Positions 50,682-59,439 of a stretch of DNA of 64,000 bases are shown piece after piece. The stretch covers positions 248,001 through 312,000 of the forward strand of contig NZ_VLXZ01000002.1 in NCBI RefSeq assembly GCF_007293315.1. The letters run 5' to 3'. Position 1 is the first letter of the stretch, and each line of letters opens with the position of its first letter. The notes beneath the pieces were generated by a model. It worked only from the letters and a program-made list of their open reading frames with translations, was not told the origin of the DNA and searched no databases. The position numbers were made by a program, and so were the translations under genes. The DNA comes from Alkalicoccobacillus porphyridii (lineage in GTDB: Bacteria > Bacillota > Bacilli > Bacillales > Bacillaceae_D).

Positions 50682-51784
50682 TCATTCGGTAGCTTGACTG
50701 TAAATGCTGTCCCTGCTTGGTCACTTGTTACGTGAATGTTACCCTCATGTAGCTCGACAATATTTTTTGCGATGGCTAGTCCTAGTCCTGAGCCTCCGGT
50801 ATCCTTTGAGCGTGAACTGTCTACACGATAGAAGCGTTCAAAGATATTTGGCAGGTCGGACTCGGCAATAGGCTCCCCGTAGTTTCGGATATCAACCTCA
50901 GTCCAATCTACAGATTGATGTAGGGTTATATCAATAAACGGAGCGTCCGATCCGTACTTGATGGCATTGCCGATGATATTTTCAAATACTCGTGACAATT
51001 TCTCCCCGTCTACTGAGAGCATGACATCTTCATCTGGTAGGTGCAGCCTGCAGTCTAACCCTGCTTCACTCATTTGTAGATAATAATGAGAGGTCATCTG
51101 CTTTATCACTTCTTTGAGGTTAATGGACTCCTTATTTAAAATCAGCTTTGGGTTTTTGGTACGGATATATTCAAATAAGTCATTGACCATTGTGTTCATT
51201 TGCTTTGTTTTTTCATAGGCGATATCCGTATAATAACGCAATGTCACTTCGTCTTTATATTGGTCTCTCTCAATCAAATCAAGATACCCTATAATCGAGG
51301 TAAGCGGGGTTCGCAAGTCATGAGAGACATTGGTGATCAGTTCTGTTTTTGATTGCTCAGCAATTCTTTCTTCATGTACAGTTTGTTCAAGCTTCTCCAC
51401 CAGCTGATTGACTTGAGTAGCCAGTTGACTCAATTCATGATTCCCTTTCACTTCAACTCGCTGTGTGAGCTGGCCATTCACCATTTGTTCCACGTCTTTT
51501 TCTATTTTTACAAAGTAATGAATATAGCGATGACCCATTAATAAAAAGATTGCGATGGTACCTATAAAAAAGAGAATATTAATGAGATTAAAGAATTCAG
51601 CGGTGTAAAAATTAATCGCTTCTCCAAAAGACGCTGCAATCCGATCAAACATGTTCACATACCAAGCATTCCCAGAGAATTGATACAAAAAATAAAGTCC
51701 AGCTACCGCCAAACTAGCTGAAAACCCACTTATCAGCAGGAGTGAAATAATTTTTAAGGCAATCGCCAGATAACGACTATTCAA
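50678..51784 (-). CDS. VanS-like sensor histidine kinase
   Basis: A 368-residue kinase with two membrane helices (LAIALKIISLLLISGFSASL and IAIFLLMGHRYIH) around a ~45-residue extracellular loop, a HAMP-like region (VEQMVNGQLTQRVEVKG), the H box NVSHDLRTPLTSIIGYLDL, N box RVFENIIGNAIKYG and G box GGSGLGLAIAK. TTG start at 51784, overlapping the acetyltransferase gene by eight bases. There is no response regulator in this operon; the matching promoter element links it to the VanR-like regulator at 40958. Confidence 0.92.
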   Translation of the reverse strand: MNSRYLAIALKIISLLLISGFSASLAVAGLYFLYQFSGNAWYVNMFDRIAASFGEAINFYTAEFFNLINILFFIGTIAIFLLMGHRYIHYFVKIEKDVEQMVNGQLTQRVEVKGNHELSQLATQVNQLVEKLEQTVHEERIAEQSKTELITNVSHDLRTPLTSIIGYLDLIERDQYKDEVTLRYYTDIAYEKTKQMNTMVNDLFEYIRTKNPKLILNKESINLKEVIKQMTSHYYLQMSEAGLDCRLHLPDEDVMLSVDGEKLSRVFENIIGNAIKYGSDAPFIDITLHQSVDWTEVDIRNYGEPIAESDLPNIFERFYRVDSSRSKDTGGSGLGLAIAKNIVELHEGNIHVTSDQAGTAFTVKLPNE

Positions 51785-52337
51785 TGTTCTCTTCCTCTCC
51801 TTTAAGGGACTTCACAGGCTTAGCCGGTATACCTGCATATAAAACATGTGGTATACAATTGGAACGAACGACAGATCCAGCAGCGATGATACAGCCGTCA
51901 CCTATTGTCACTCCAGGCAGGATGGTAGCACCGGCACCAACCCAGCAGCCTTTACCTATTTTTATTGGCCTTGTTTCAGCAAGACCTGCTCTTTGATAAT
52001 CCGGGCCAAACTGATGAGTAGACGTACATATCACAGAGCGAAAGGCGATATACGTATTCTCTCCTATCTCCACTCTTTTTTTGCAATCAATAAATACATC
52101 ATGGTTGATAAGTACATTTTTCTCAATGAGAAGATTTGACCCTATAATGGTACAGCCACTCCGAACCTCCGTACTTTTTATCTTAAGACCAGCTGCTCGA
52201 TAAGCCATATACCGTATTGATCTCGGAGTGACATATGATCGCCCGATAATATTTACGAGTACATCATGACTCATTCGTTTGTAAAAACCCACGGCATTTC
52301 GATTAACTTTATCATACCATGTTCGCATTAGTTCCAT
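51777..52337 (-). CDS. Hexapeptide-repeat acetyltransferase
   Basis: A 186-residue left-handed beta-helix protein (LbH) of the maltose/galactoside O-acetyltransferase or CatB-like type. Imperfect hexapeptide repeats run from about residue 50 to 165 (GCTIIGSNLLIEKNVLINHD, ICTSTHQFG, GVTIGDGCIIAAGSVVRSN), with the His of THQFG the likely catalytic base. It transfers an acetyl group to a sugar or similar acceptor; in a wall-modification operon, peptidoglycan or another glycan is a possible target (inference). It overlaps the carboxypeptidase and kinase genes on either side. Confidence 0.88.
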   Translation of the reverse strand: MELMRTWYDKVNRNAVGFYKRMSHDVLVNIIGRSYVTPRSIRYMAYRAAGLKIKSTEVRSGCTIIGSNLLIEKNVLINHDVFIDCKKRVEIGENTYIAFRSVICTSTHQFGPDYQRAGLAETRPIKIGKGCWVGAGATILPGVTIGDGCIIAAGSVVRSNCIPHVLYAGIPAKPVKSLKGEEENIE

Positions 52338-53215
52338 AGTGTATGTCGTGCCTCCTTTAATGTCACAATGGAAGCATCTAAGGAAGGAATATACATCTCA
52401 TTAAAAGCCATAGACATCAGCTTCTGTGTCTCCACAAAGCGAGAGTCAAAATGTGGTGTTCCTAGCACTACTGTGATGTAACGCTGACCTTCACGCTCAG
52501 CCGTCCCAACAAAACAATAGCCCGCAGCATCTGTGAAGCCTGTCTTTAATCCATCCAGCCCTTCAAAAGCAAGACCTGGTTTAGTTAGCATGTGATTGGT
52601 TGTTTGAATCCGTTCATTAAAGTGTTCCAAGACGTAGGAAGGCTTAGAAGTATCTTTTAAGACCTGAGGATATTCGGTTATTAATGCATGAGCTAAAGTC
52701 GCCACATCCCTTGCGCTCATCACATTGCTTTCACCTCTTGCTTCGGTTAAACCAGTTGAGTTCACAAACCTAGAATGTAACAGTCCCAGTTCTTGAGCCT
52801 TCTCATTCATACGTTCGGTAAAAATTGTCTCACTGCCAGCGATGTGTTCCGCTACAGCAGCGGTAGCATTATTAGCAGAGGGTAAGAGCATCGACATATA
52901 TAGATCATGAACAGAAATCCTGTCTCCTTCTGATATATTAACCCTGACTCCCTCTTTTTCGGCCGCCTCCTTGCTTACTTTTACAGAATCAGCCCAGTTC
53001 AGCTCGCCAGATTCTATATATTCAAACAGAATATACTCCGTCATCAGCTTTGAAATACTAGCCACCGGAACAGGTACATCCATGTCCTGTTCCATGAAAA
53101 TTTTATCCTGATTCACATCAAGTACTAACGCTGGTCCGTGATACATTGTTGTCGTTGCATTTATAAATAAAAATAATCCGAACCCAAAGCTAGTTACCGC
53201 CATTAAACTTTTCAT
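52328..53215 (-). CDS. D-alanyl-D-alanine carboxypeptidase (S11 family)
   Basis: A 295-residue exported serine peptidase of the DacA/PBP5 family. The active-site motifs are VASISKLMTEY (SxxK), LPSANNATAAV (SxN) and GLKTGFTDAAG (KTG). It has an N-terminal hydrophobic signal/anchor (MAVTSFGFGLFLFINATT) and a short C-terminus without an obvious amphipathic anchor. It removes the terminal D-Ala of pentapeptide stems. ATG at 53215 with AGGAG nine bases upstream; the ORF extends seven codons further. First gene of the carboxypeptidase-LbH-kinase operon, under the shared 39-bp element. Confidence 0.93.
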   Translation of the reverse strand: MKSLMAVTSFGFGLFLFINATTTMYHGPALVLDVNQDKIFMEQDMDVPVPVASISKLMTEYILFEYIESGELNWADSVKVSKEAAEKEGVRVNISEGDRISVHDLYMSMLLPSANNATAAVAEHIAGSETIFTERMNEKAQELGLLHSRFVNSTGLTEARGESNVMSARDVATLAHALITEYPQVLKDTSKPSYVLEHFNERIQTTNHMLTKPGLAFEGLDGLKTGFTDAAGYCFVGTAEREGQRYITVVLGTPHFDSRFVETQKLMSMAFNEMYIPSLDASIVTLKEARHTLWN

Positions 53216-53257
53216 TTCCTTCAGCTCCTTTAACACCGAGTTTACGGAGGAAATGAT

Positions 53258-53296
53258 AAGAAAGCGGAAAGAAAAACTTAAGAAACATAAAGAAGG
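53258..53296 (-). promoter_or_regulatory. Shared 39-bp regulatory element upstream of the carboxypeptidase operon
   Basis: Plus-strand AAGAAAGCGGAAAGAAAAAC continuing to TTAAGAAACATAAAGAAGG. It matches the element before ddl (43897-43935) at 34 of 39 positions, in the same orientation relative to the gene, 42 bases before the start codon. The rest of the gap 53297-53563 shows nothing coding. Confidence 0.7.
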
Positions 53297-53563
53297 TGCT
53301 CTTAAAGTATTTTGTAGAAATGAGATTTATAAGGGGTTGATGGAAAGAGGTCATTCGTTTCTTTGTCCGTAGTAGCCAAAATTGGGAGTTGAACCTTTTT
53401 ATAGGGCTCACTGACAAACGATCTTTCTAAGACTGTAAACGGTATAACAATTTATCACAACAATAATCAGGACATAACCATTCCTAAATCCAAGAACAAC
53501 AATATTTAAATTTTCCAGCAAATAAACAGGAAGTATAATATGATTAGCGAATAAGTAAATAAA

Positions 53564-53597
53564 ATTGGCCACGGTATAAGTCCCGTGGCCAATCTTT
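53564..53597 (-). terminator. Terminator of the gene at 53609
   Basis: Perfect 11-bp stem ATTGGCCACGG/CCGTGGCCAAT with an 8-base loop and minus-strand TTTTATTT. Confidence 0.85.
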
Positions 53598-53608
53598 GTA
53601 CTTTATAA

Positions 53609-53977
53609 TCAATCTATACCAATACGGTATGTTCCACTTTTATTTAAGGCTTTTGCTTTTAGGGTGTATGTTCCGCTGTTCCAAGGTATTTTTTCAAGTT
53701 TCACTGATTTACCTGGAGATATATCCTTTGTTCCTCCAACCTGTGCGCCTTTGCTGTTAACGATCATGACTCTAATCTTTCCACCGTTACTAGCATCACT
53801 TGTAACGGCTGGCCGATCGTTAAAGATGTTATTTGATGATGTTACATTGGAATACGCAGAAGTCGTAAGATAGACGGTTCCATTCCAATTTACGAGTATA
53901 CCCATTTCTCCGTCGTCTTCAACCTGGTTTTCGTCAAATAGTACAGATGTGCTTGCAAATGAGGAAACAAAGATCAT
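53609..53977 (-). CDS. Exported beta-rich protein, probably 5'-truncated
   Basis: A 122-residue protein, beta-rich, starting MIFVSSFASTSVLFDEN. A hydrophobic start without basic residues is unusual for a signal. The frame stays open upstream and reads KSRLL before this Met, but no start codon or ribosome binding site is there, so the original 5' end has apparently been lost. The mature part (GTVYLTTSAYSNV ... GTYTLKAKALNKSGTYRIGI) resembles small secreted proteins of bacilli with a Gly/Ser/Thr-rich beta fold. It has an intact terminator. Possibly non-functional. Confidence 0.55.
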   Translation of the reverse strand: MIFVSSFASTSVLFDENQVEDDGEMGILVNWNGTVYLTTSAYSNVTSSNNIFNDRPAVTSDASNGGKIRVMIVNSKGAQVGGTKDISPGKSVKLEKIPWNSGTYTLKAKALNKSGTYRIGID

Positions 53978-54053
53978 TAATAATCTAGATTTAGTCGAAA
54001 AAATTGAAGAAGCTTTAAAATCGGCGTTAACGGATGATTCCTATCTTAAATAG
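53949..54053 (+). pseudogene. C-terminal remnant of an unknown plus-strand gene
   Basis: The plus strand reads IINNLDLVEKIEEALKSALT and ends DDSYLK at a stop (54051-54053), followed by a hairpin GATGATTCCTAT/ATAGGGTCATC and TTTGTTTCT. This has the look of the last 30 or so residues of a gene plus its terminator, with its front replaced by the truncated minus-strand gene. Identity unknown. Confidence 0.35.
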
Positions 54054-54068
54054 GGTCATCTTTGTTTC
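54033..54068 (+). terminator. Terminator hairpin after the plus-strand remnant
   Basis: GATGA...CCTAT pairs with ATAGG...TCATC around a short loop, then TTTGTTTCT on the plus strand. Confidence 0.5.
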
Positions 54069-54096
54069 TATGTTCTATCCACCACATCCCCACACA

Positions 54097-54131
54097 AAAG
54101 CCGCTCCCTCACCAATATTAGCGGGGAACGG
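54097..54131 (-). terminator. glmM terminator
   Basis: CCGTTCCC/GGGAGCGG stem around a 15-base loop and a minus-strand CTTTTG tail. Confidence 0.6.
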
Positions 54132-54145
54132 TTCATTGTTTATAT

Positions 54146-55498
54146 CTATTCTTCTAATCCCATTTCAGCTCGAACAACCGCGGCGATGTCTTCTACGTAT
54201 TGATTGCACTTCTCTTCTGTTTCAGCTTCGACCATCACGCGCACAAGTGGCTCTGTTCCTGATGGACGCACAAGGACACGCCCGTTGCCATTCATGTCAG
54301 CTTCGACCTTTTCGATGGCTGCCTTCACTAATGCATTTTCTTCGACTGCATGCTTATCCGTGACTCTTATGTTCACTAGCTCCTGCGGAAACACCTGCAT
54401 CGGCTCTGCCAGCTCGGAAAGTGTTTTGCCTGTCATTTTCATGATATTCACGAGCTGTAAAGCAGATAGGATGCCGTCCCCCGTTGTGATGTAATCAAGG
54501 AAAATGATGTGACCTGATTGCTCGCCTCCAAGGTTAAAGCTGCCTTTACGCATTTCTTCCATAACATAGCGGTCGCCCACTTTGGTTTGTTTAGTATCAA
54601 TGCCCGCTTCTTCTAATGCTTTATAGAAGCCAAGATTACTCATAACCGTCGTGACGACTGTGCTGTTATTCAAGCGACCATGCTCTTTAAAATATTTCGC
54701 ACAGATGTACATGATTTTGTCGCCATCTACAATTTGACCATTTTCATCAACTGCGATGAGACGGTCAGCATCCCCATCAAAGGCAAGACCGATGTCCGCT
54801 TCCTTTTCTAAAAGAAATTCTGCGAGCCCTTCAGGATGAGTAGAACCGCATCCTTCATTTATGTTGACTCCGTTCGGTGTACTTCCCATGGCAGAAATGT
54901 CTGCATCAAGATCTGCAAAGACATGGCGTGCTAAAGCAGAGGCTGCTCCGTTTGCACAGTCAAGCGCCACGTGAATCCCCGAGAAGTCTACCTCTACCGT
55001 CTGCTTCAAAAATTGGATGTATTTGTGTCCGCCTTCAAAATAATCGTTCGTTTGACCAAGCTCTCCACCCGTCGGACGAGGAAGTGTATCCTCCTCAGCA
55101 TCGAGAAATGCCTCAATTTCCGCTTCCTGCTCATCCTTCAACTTAAAGCCGTCTGGTCCAAAGAATTTAATTCCATTGTCAGGCACAGGATTGTGTGAGG
55201 CAGAAATCATGACACCTGCATCCGCACTCAGATTTTTTGTTAAAAAAGCGACCCCTGGTGTTGAAATAACACCTAAGCGCATAACTTCAGCTCCAATTGA
55301 AAGCAATCCAGCTACAAGCGCACTCTCAAGCATTTCTCCTGAAATTCGTGTATCTCTTCCTATAATGACACGTGGCTGCCCTTCACTTTGCTTTGTTAGA
55401 ACATAGCCACCTATTCGCCCTAGTTTATAGGCCAGTTCAGGTGTGAGCTCTGTGTTAGCTACTCCCCTGACACCGTCCGTTCCAAAATATTTTCCCAT
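54146..55498 (-). CDS. glmM: Phosphoglucosamine mutase
   Basis: A 450-residue cytosolic enzyme that converts glucosamine-6-phosphate to glucosamine-1-phosphate, on the way to UDP-GlcNAc. [20 protein letters not shown] is the classic N-terminus; the phosphoserine is in [12 protein letters not shown], the Mg2+ loop in AFDGDADRL, the sugar loop in GGEQSGHI and the phosphate loop in [17 protein letters not shown] eight bases before ATG at 55498 fixes the start. It lies in the order cdaA-cdaR-glmM as in Bacillus, but glmS does not follow. Confidence 0.98.
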   Translation of the reverse strand: MGKYFGTDGVRGVANTELTPELAYKLGRIGGYVLTKQSEGQPRVIIGRDTRISGEMLESALVAGLLSIGAEVMRLGVISTPGVAFLTKNLSADAGVMISASHNPVPDNGIKFFGPDGFKLKDEQEAEIEAFLDAEEDTLPRPTGGELGQTNDYFEGGHKYIQFLKQTVEVDFSGIHVALDCANGAASALARHVFADLDADISAMGSTPNGVNINEGCGSTHPEGLAEFLLEKEADIGLAFDGDADRLIAVDENGQIVDGDKIMYICAKYFKEHGRLNNSTVVTTVMSNLGFYKALEEAGIDTKQTKVGDRYVMEEMRKGSFNLGGEQSGHIIFLDYITTGDGILSALQLVNIMKMTGKTLSELAEPMQVFPQELVNIRVTDKHAVEENALVKAAIEKVEADMNGNGRVLVRPSGTEPLVRVMVEAETEEKCNQYVEDIAAVVRAEMGLEE

Positions 55499-55520
55499 TG
55501 ATATCGCTCCTTCAACTCTT

Positions 55521-56759
55521 CTACTCTGATTGATCCCTGATCGTAACGAATGCGTCCGTCTCTTCGGTTTCAAATCGAATATTCTGTGGTCCATTAAATT
55601 CAATTGGTAATTCTTTATCTCCCGCGGATGAATCACTAATATCAACATATGCCTGGAAGTCTGAGTTGCTCATACGGTTCAGTTGATCCTCTGTACCATA
55701 TGCCATGACACTAATCAGCGCAGGCTGATCCGACTGCAGGACAGCTGTTTTGTTATCTGTCACCCCGATGATATTGAGAGGGACACTCGATAGCTCTCGT
55801 TCTTCTTCCTGATCAACCGTCACTTCAACAGAAATGGTTTCAGGCTCTACTTTTTCTGCCCCTTCAGGAACTGGGACATCAAGTTCAACTGTCGTAGACT
55901 CCTCAATTTTACTTAAATCAAGTTCAACGCCACTTAATGAATCAAGACTCTCAATGAAGTCACTTGGTCCATATACCGTCACATCTCCAGGCGTCAGCTC
56001 AATGTTTTCTATACTTAGTCCGTCCTGAAGCGATCCTATTCGTTTGATACTAACTGGCACCAGCTTATTAGGGCTCGTTACGGGCACCCGTACCGTCACA
56101 AAATTAGGATTGCTATCCATTTCTAGCTCCGTTCCATCTTCATTATAAAGATGCACAGGAAATTCATTCTCAAGCGTTTCATCTGCACCGTCCATATCAA
56201 TAAAGACCTTTGCCATATCAACCTGTGCAACCCAATCACTAGCATTGGTTACGTCCACATTTAAAGGTGTGACAATAGGTGTACCGACTGTGTACCCCTC
56301 TTCAACTCCCTCTGTATTTAATAAATCAACCTGCACGGGGAAGGAGGAGGTCTGAATTTCCTGAAGCTCGATATTAGCCGTTTGTGGCGCAACAGACACA
56401 GATAGCTCACTCGGGAACCCTCTGTACTGGATTCTGGCGCGGTGCTCTCCAGCTGCGAGCTCCGTAACATCTATATAGACTTCATAGTTCGGCCTCATCA
56501 TTTGAAAGTAGGCCAAGGCACTTCTAGAGCCACTTAGATTGACCTGAACCGTATTAGGCGCGTTTGTCAGCACATAGTCATCTTCATTATATTGAACCTG
56601 CAATTCAACTTCTTCAAGTGTGTAGGAGCTGTTGCTAATGGTCGGTAGTACACTAGGCTGATTGCCAAGGTTGTCCTGATTGACCATGGCAAAAAGCATT
56701 AACGCGACAAAAAAAGCAATGACGCGCACAAACCAATGGCTATTGAACAACCTATCCAT
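55521..56759 (-). CDS. cdaR: CdaA regulatory protein CdaR (YbbR domains)
   Basis: A 412-residue exported regulator with an N-terminal membrane helix ([19 protein letters not shown]) and repeated extracellular YbbR domains of ~80 residues. It modulates the diadenylate cyclase CdaA, with which its gene overlaps by eight bases. The protein is strongly acidic outside the cell. Located between cdaA and glmM, 22 bases before glmM, so all three are translated from one message. Confidence 0.95.
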   Translation of the reverse strand: MDRLFNSHWFVRVIAFFVALMLFAMVNQDNLGNQPSVLPTISNSSYTLEEVELQVQYNEDDYVLTNAPNTVQVNLSGSRSALAYFQMMRPNYEVYIDVTELAAGEHRARIQYRGFPSELSVSVAPQTANIELQEIQTSSFPVQVDLLNTEGVEEGYTVGTPIVTPLNVDVTNASDWVAQVDMAKVFIDMDGADETLENEFPVHLYNEDGTELEMDSNPNFVTVRVPVTSPNKLVPVSIKRIGSLQDGLSIENIELTPGDVTVYGPSDFIESLDSLSGVELDLSKIEESTTVELDVPVPEGAEKVEPETISVEVTVDQEEERELSSVPLNIIGVTDNKTAVLQSDQPALISVMAYGTEDQLNRMSNSDFQAYVDISDSSAGDKELPIEFNGPQNIRFETEETDAFVTIRDQSE

Positions 56760-57597
56760 TCTTCTTGCCTCCCCACTTAAAGCGAGTATTCTGTGCTACC
56801 TTCTCATCAGATAGCATTTCATTTTCTAAAATCTCACGCAGCTGCTCCTCTGTTAATTCTCGATGAAGCTCTGAATTTTTTGTCACGGAAATGTGCCCCG
56901 TTTCTTCGGACACAATAATGGTAATGCAATCTGTAACCTCACTGACACCCAATGCAGCACGGTGGCGAGTTCCAAGCTCCTTTGAGATAAATGGATTCTC
57001 AGATAACGGAAGATAACAGCCGGAAGCAAGAATCGTCTCTTCTTTTAAAATGACGGCCCCATCATGCAGAGGTGTATTTGGAATAAAAATATTAATAAGC
57101 AACTCTGACGTCAAGTTCGCATTCATGGGAATGCCTGTTTCCACATAATCACTCATACCCGTCTCTCGCTCAATAGAAATCAATGCCCCAATTCGTCTTT
57201 TCCCCATATATGTACAAGACTTTATAATCGCATCAATCGAATTTTGGACAGACTCATTTTTAGGTGTTGTCCGACTTGAGAAAAAACGTCCTCTGCCCAA
57301 TTGCTCCAAGCCTCTTCTCAACTCGGGCTGAAAGATAATAATGATGGCCAACAAACCATACGTTAGGGTTTGTGACATAATAAATTCAAGCGTCCTTAGT
57401 CCAAAGAACCCACTAATAAACCACACAATTAAGATCACCGTAATACCTTTTACCAGTTGTACGGCACGGGTTCCCCGTATAATCATAATTAATTTATATA
57501 TGACATACGTCACAAGTAATATATCTATAATTTGGCCGAAATAACGTAGCCAACCAACATTTTCAAATGCCAAATCAAACGGAAGCATAGCTAGCAT
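56752..57597 (-). CDS. cdaA: Diadenylate cyclase CdaA
   Basis: A 281-residue membrane-bound enzyme that makes cyclic di-AMP from two ATP. Three membrane helices occupy residues ~15-95, followed by the DAC domain with the DGA motif in PLHDGAVIL and the RHR motif in GTRHRAALG. Start ATG at 57597 has GGAGG seven bases upstream. It overlaps cdaR. Cyclic di-AMP controls potassium uptake and osmotic balance, and GlmM binds and inhibits CdaA in relatives, which fits the gene order. Confidence 0.97.
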   Translation of the reverse strand: MLAMLPFDLAFENVGWLRYFGQIIDILLVTYVIYKLIMIIRGTRAVQLVKGITVILIVWFISGFFGLRTLEFIMSQTLTYGLLAIIIIFQPELRRGLEQLGRGRFFSSRTTPKNESVQNSIDAIIKSCTYMGKRRIGALISIERETGMSDYVETGIPMNANLTSELLINIFIPNTPLHDGAVILKEETILASGCYLPLSENPFISKELGTRHRAALGVSEVTDCITIIVSEETGHISVTKNSELHRELTEEQLREILENEMLSDEKVAQNTRFKWGGKKNG

Positions 57598-57798
57598 TGC
57601 CTTTCCTCCAAACAATCAATCTAATCATGGATCTTATTCCTAATGCTTACCATTCAACATTAGCTGCCTCATTATACCATATAATTTCGTGATTTGAGAT
57701 AGTCTAGCTAAGTGAAGATATGGAAAACTGTGGTGTGATGGGGGTGAGTGAATGAATAGTGACATACTTATTACTTGAGATCCCGCCTCCAACATAAA

Positions 57799-57834
57799 AG
57801 AGTCTCACCCATTATTAGTGAGTGAGACTCTTCC
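57799..57834 (-). terminator. rsiW terminator
   Basis: AAGAGTCTCAC/GTGAGACTCTT perfect 11-bp stem with minus-strand TTTTAT. It separates sigW-rsiW from cdaA. Confidence 0.8.
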
Positions 57835-57835
57835 T

Positions 57836-58468
57836 TTATTCCTCTTCTGAATCAAACACGGAAACAACTTCTGCAAAGAAGTTCTTTGTGTTATACCAGA
57901 CCCATTCCAATGCTTGGTTTACTTCTTCAATTTCACCTGCTATTTCCCCAGTTGAAGCGTAATAAGGCTTACTGTTTACAAGGAGGACATTTCCTTCAAC
58001 ATTGCCTTCCACGTTAAGCTCGCCATTCCGAACAACGAGATCACCATGAATGGTCTCGCCCTCAGGAATCGTCACAATTCCCTCTTCTTTATTAATCTGA
58101 ATATTACCTGAGCCAGAAACTGATACTTTATCAGAATTTCCAGACCAAGCCGAGAAGATAGACGTCGACATTAACAGCATGAATATAGCCGCCGCTACCA
58201 ATATAGGGTGTTTCCGTAAATGATTTTTCCATCGAGATGACTGCTTCTTAGGTGGTAGGTTCATCATAAGCTGATTTGTAAAATTAGCAGGAGCTTCGAT
58301 ATGTGATGCGCTCTGAGTGAACGCAATTACTTTCTTTAGCTCTCGAAGATGCAAACCACACTCTTCACAGGTCTCAACATGTAGATAGAGCTCTTTCTTT
58401 TCACTTTCCGTTGCGTCTCCATCCAAGTATTTATGAATTAAGCCTTGTACATGTGACTCGCATGACAT
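57836..58468 (-). CDS. rsiW: Anti-sigma-W factor RsiW
   Basis: A 210-residue single-pass membrane protein: N-terminal zinc-binding anti-sigma domain with H-x3-C-x2-C (HVETCEECGLHL), a cytoplasmic linker, membrane helix (HPILVAAAIFMLLMSTSIFSA) and a C-terminal outer domain with a beta-helix-like segment (GSGNIQINKEEGIVTIPEG). RsiW holds sigma-W inactive until stepwise proteolysis after envelope stress. It starts 18 bases after sigW. Confidence 0.95.
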   Translation of the reverse strand: MSCESHVQGLIHKYLDGDATESEKKELYLHVETCEECGLHLRELKKVIAFTQSASHIEAPANFTNQLMMNLPPKKQSSRWKNHLRKHPILVAAAIFMLLMSTSIFSAWSGNSDKVSVSGSGNIQINKEEGIVTIPEGETIHGDLVVRNGELNVEGNVEGNVLLVNSKPYYASTGEIAGEIEEVNQALEWVWYNTKNFFAEVVSVFDSEEE

Positions 58469-58486
58469 AATAATATGCCTCCTTAT

Positions 58487-59049
58487 CTAGACGTTTCTCA
58501 TTCTTTTTCGAAGGGCTTCTCTGCCTCTGTGAATTCTTGTCTTTACAGTTGAGACAGGCATATCCAGAATCTCACTAATCTCTTTTAGTGAAAGATCCTC
58601 CATGTATTTAAGAATAATGGCTGAGCGGTACTGAAGCGGGAGCTGACTGATCTCGGATTGAATCCATTCCTGCATTTCCAGTGTAACCACCTGATCCTCA
58701 GGCAATTCCTGATCGGCCGCAAGCTGCGATTCATAGGTCAGTCCTTCTGTCCCTTTCACCTTATCTTCGAGGTGGAAATCAGGCTTTTTTTCCGAAGTCG
58801 ATCAATGGCTACATTTGTCGCAATCCGAAAAAGCCACGTAGAGAACTTTCGATTCACATCATATTTATCAAGGTTTGTATACGCTCGGAGAAAAGCTTCC
58901 TGCGCTACATCCTGTGCCTCTTGCGGATGGCCAACCATCCGATAGGCAACTTGATACACTTTGTCCTTAAATAGCTCAACAAGCTCGCCAAAGGCTTCTG
59001 TGTCACCTTTTTTTACTTCTTTGACTAGTTTCTTGATCAGTGTGTCCAT
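58487..59049 (-). pseudogene. sigW: RNA polymerase sigma factor SigW, interrupted by a one-base deficit
   Basis: Two frames together give a full-length SigW. The first (58756-59049) begins MDTLIKKLVKEVKKGDTEAF with region 2 up to NVAIDRLRKK and then ends in ISTSKIR. The second (58487-58759) begins KGTEGLTYESQ and holds region 4 up to HRGREALRKRMRNV. They meet at a run of seven A on the coding strand (58793 region); eight A would join them into 187 residues, the length of SigW in B. subtilis. It could be a real mutation, a sequencing error at a homopolymer, or slippage. The promoter and rsiW are intact. Confidence 0.8.
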
Positions 59050-59083
59050 TGCACTACCCCTGACTACTTCAATCTGTACCGTC

Positions 59084-59109
59084 TACGTTCCGGCAAAATA
59101 AAGGTTTCG
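59084..59109 (-). promoter_or_regulatory. Autoregulatory sigma-W promoter
   Basis: Minus strand CGAAAC (59109-59104), a 16-base spacer and CGTA (59087-59084), the sigma-W consensus pattern GAAAC-N16-CGTA, directly before the sigW ribosome binding site. Confidence 0.75.
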
Positions 59110-59228
59110 CTTTTTATGTACTTTTTTTATTTTATCAGAAAAAAGACGTTTGGATGAGAAAAATTAGGGTATAAAAGTAATGTCCAAACTAAAATCGGAC
59201 TATTTTACCAGAAAAGGGGTGATGTGAA

Positions 59229-59390
59229 ATGGCTTCCAAGACTACTCATACGCTCTTATCAAATATAGAGAGAGTTCGTCATGATTTAAATGTCATGGCA
59301 CTTTCACTGGACCTAAGCTCACCTGACATGATTCATAGAAGTCAGGAACTAGATGAACTACTTAATGAATATAAATATCATACAAACTAA
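59229..59390 (+). CDS. Spo0E-family aspartyl-phosphate phosphatase
   Basis: A 53-residue protein with the Spo0E hallmark SQELDELLNEY near the C-terminus and two short amphipathic helices, of normal family length. Spo0E-type phosphatases remove phosphate from Spo0A~P and so delay sporulation. AGGGGTG precedes the ATG. A single gene with a strong terminator (ACATCTCTT/AAGAGATGT plus T9). Too short to be obvious without the motif. Confidence 0.85.
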   Translation: MASKTTHTLLSNIERVRHDLNVMALSLDLSSPDMIHRSQELDELLNEYKYHTN

Positions 59391-59395
59391 TTAGA

Positions 59396-59428
59396 ACATC
59401 TCTTACATAAGAGATGTGTTTTTTTTTG
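59396..59428 (+). terminator. Terminator after Spo0E-like gene
   Basis: Perfect stem ACATCTCTT/AAGAGATGT with a 4-base loop and GTTTTTTTTT. Confidence 0.9.
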
Positions 59429-59439
59429 CAAAAAATGGC

